DNA of 64,000 bases from Prunus persica (Eukaryota > Streptophyta > Magnoliopsida > Rosales > Rosaceae), in assembly GCF_000346465.2 (NCBI RefSeq), contig NC_034011.1:25169941-25233940 (forward strand), given 5' to 3'. Below the pieces are notes generated by a model. It searched no databases, had not been told where the DNA came from, and was given only the letters and a program-made list of their open reading frames with translations. The position numbers and the translations under genes were made by a program. Below are positions 62,226 to 64,000 of the stretch, one piece after another (within the stretch, counting starts at the first letter, position 1; every line of letters starts with the position of its first letter).

Positions 62226-62584
62226 TTAAAGATATAATTAAAACAAAATAAACAATAACAACATTTCTATACAATTTTGTCTCCTTGTTTTGTCGACTTT
62301 ATTTGACCTTCAATCCGAGTTGTATGTACAAATCGAAGGGTTATCTTTTCTTTTTTATTGCTTAGGGTATAATAGTACTCCAAGATAACCCTTGGATTTG
62401 CAATGCATATTTAGATTAAAAGACAAAGTAAAAATAAAAACAAGACAAGTAGATAAATTAGATCAACATTATTTCTTCATCGGCACTTGAGTATCGATCA
62501 CACTTGAGCTTCCGGCCGGCATAATTTCATTTCGGTTCTTCTGACAGTTAGTATATATAGATGGATATGGATGGATCACGAAAT

Positions 62585-63953
62585 CTAGCATTTTTGGCCA
62601 ACCCTGCAACCAAGTGTACCTGCAAAGCGTGTGAGCCTTGTAACGAATGTGCCTGGCTTTGCAGTCATCATGTCCAACTTTCCAAATCCATGGTTCTTTT
62701 TAGCAACTCCAGATTCAACAAAGAAGGCTCCATTCAACATGAGATCTCCTTCTGATCTCCATTGCCAATTCTTCCACACATCCACCGGCGCATAGTCCCT
62801 CTTCGTCACCTATAACATCAAATTCATCAGTGATATATATTACTTATAATTTTGAAAACACCATTGTTAGTATTATGATTATGGAAAAAGCTTCGCTCCT
62901 CCTCAAAACAAATGGAACTTCGACACGAACCTCCTTTGCAGCGTGGTTTGGTGGGGCTATGAAACGGTTACCCTGGCTGATAATAGTTGGGTGTGAGCTA
63001 CCTCCGATTGCATACATGAGCCAGTGTGTATAGTCATTGTTCACAACATGGATAAATCCCCATCTGCATCTTGGCATTCTCTGCACCAATCCCTTTCCAA
63101 AATGGTTGAACGCAACCGTAATTTGCATGATCGCATCCCCTGCAAACGAATCGCTCGCCCCAAACAGCAACACCTGCATCCACCATTATCATTAATAATT
63201 AAATTCACCTTGCATTCTCTATATATGATTATTTCTTTTGGAGTGCCAATAAATAATAAATTGTGTCTTACGTCATTGTGACGGGTGAAGTGGCAGTTGG
63301 AGATGGTGATGGCTGTGGAGCCTTGGATGACGTCGATGAGCCCATCACCGCAGTTCCACATAGACAGATGGTCGAGCCAAATGTGAGACGACCCAAAAAT
63401 GGAAATCCCATCTCCATCACTCTGTGTTCTGGTCCCGAAGTGGTCCACAGAGTCCCTGATCGTGCCGCCGCTTCCCGGAACAATGTCGTGTATGTGGAGC
63501 CCATGTATGATGACATTCTGGACGAACTGGAGCGTGATCCCAGCACCATGAGCAATGCGCACATTTGCCCCACGTGCGTCAATTGTCTTGTGGCTCGTCA
63601 GTATGAGCTCCTGCGTCAACCTGATAGTCATGCTGCGTGCAAATATGATCCACAGCGGCTGCGGTTGAATGACGGCGTGGCGGAGAGTCCCTGGCTTGGG
63701 GTCGACGACGTTGCTGTCGGAAGGGTCGGTGACGACGTAGAATCCCCCTCTCTTGCCTCCACGTGTCCTGCGCCCGAAGCCCTTCACGCAGTTGGCCAAC
63801 TTCTTCCGGTCGTTGGCCCAGTCCTTCCTGCATCGCCAGCAGCGGTCGATTGGGTTTGTGGCCTTGCAGGGCCCTTTGTATTTTTTCCCCAGTAGATGCC
63901 TCCCTGTGATGTTGCTTACCTGATCATCATCTTCAAAGTTTAAATCATCGAAC
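62585..63953 (-). CDS. Pectate lyase (PL1 family), 5' end beyond the window
   Basis: Exons on the minus strand: 63953-63272 (starts in mid-gene at an AG acceptor), 63173-62931 and 62809-62585 (stop TAG). They encode ~383 residues of the C-terminal part. Signatures: [42 protein letters not shown], the calcium-binding region [38 protein letters not shown], the catalytic-Arg region [10 protein letters not shown], and [20 protein letters not shown]. It cleaves de-esterified homogalacturonan by beta-elimination in the cell wall. Where most relatives have SMSNC.DGLID this one has [11 protein letters not shown]. At least one exon with the signal peptide should lie beyond 64000. Confidence 0.93.
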
Positions 63954-64000
63954 CTGCATTATCATGCATGATCACGTTAACATCGATATTGGACACGGAA

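Overview
This is nuclear DNA from a flowering plant. Evidence: many short GT-AG introns in an AT-rich background, plant-only families (WRKY, double-AP2, plant cysteine oxidase), plastid-targeted ribosomal protein remnants, and plant-type MITEs, SINEs and a TRIM retrotransposon. Protein features and repeat style fit a eudicot, probably a rosid such as Rosaceae; that assignment is inference. All exon models were built by hand from splice sites, reading phase and remembered family sequences; no alignment was run.

Layout. 1-7 kb: three tandem + strand copies of a secreted PQQ-type beta-propeller quinoprotein ('polyvinylalcohol dehydrogenase-like'). The first is a pseudogene (exon 2 almost gone, nonsense codon in the last exon); the other two are intact. 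7.2-11.4 kb: the mitochondrial translation GTPase GUF1/LepA, with a cluster of 20-bp palindromes just upstream. 12.4-14.7 kb (-): a group IIb WRKY factor. 14.7-21.8 kb: gene-poor, with a perfect-foldback MULE MITE, a SINE, a hAT element and a fragment of a V-ATPase subunit c gene. 21.8-24.3 kb (-): a plant cysteine oxidase (PCO1/2 type). 24.3-29.9 kb: gene-poor. 29.9-33.0 kb: V-ATPase subunit d. 33.7-36.2 kb: an F-box/WD40 protein.

36.3-53 kb is a duplicated block built from a unit of [uncharacterised membrane protein gene (+), WRINKLED-type double-AP2 gene (-)]. Unit A has a head-plus-tail remnant of the membrane protein gene and an intact AP2 gene. Unit B has the intact membrane protein gene and an AP2 gene cut off in its sixth intron. 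Unit C has an intact AP2 gene. Between B and C lies debris: a plastid ribosomal protein bTHXc (S31) pseudogene interrupted by a tandem TRIM array (4 LTRs, 3 internal regions, GGAGT target duplication), a second 5' fragment of the same gene, an alpha-1,4-glycosyltransferase pseudogene, and two more palindrome clusters. 55.1-60.2 kb: SSRP1, the HMG-box subunit of FACT, with a GC-AG intron. 62.6-64 kb (-): a pectate lyase, 5' end outside the window.

The genes do not form one pathway. From memory, Arabidopsis keeps two of the neighbourhoods: GUF1 next to a PCO gene, with the paralogous PCO next to WRKY72; and VHA-d, the membrane protein and SSRP1 together. This suggests old conserved gene order interrupted by local duplication and mobile elements. 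The least explained signal is the palindrome family (core GTATAGCCGNNCGGCTATAC), present in three clusters with a shared higher-order arrangement.
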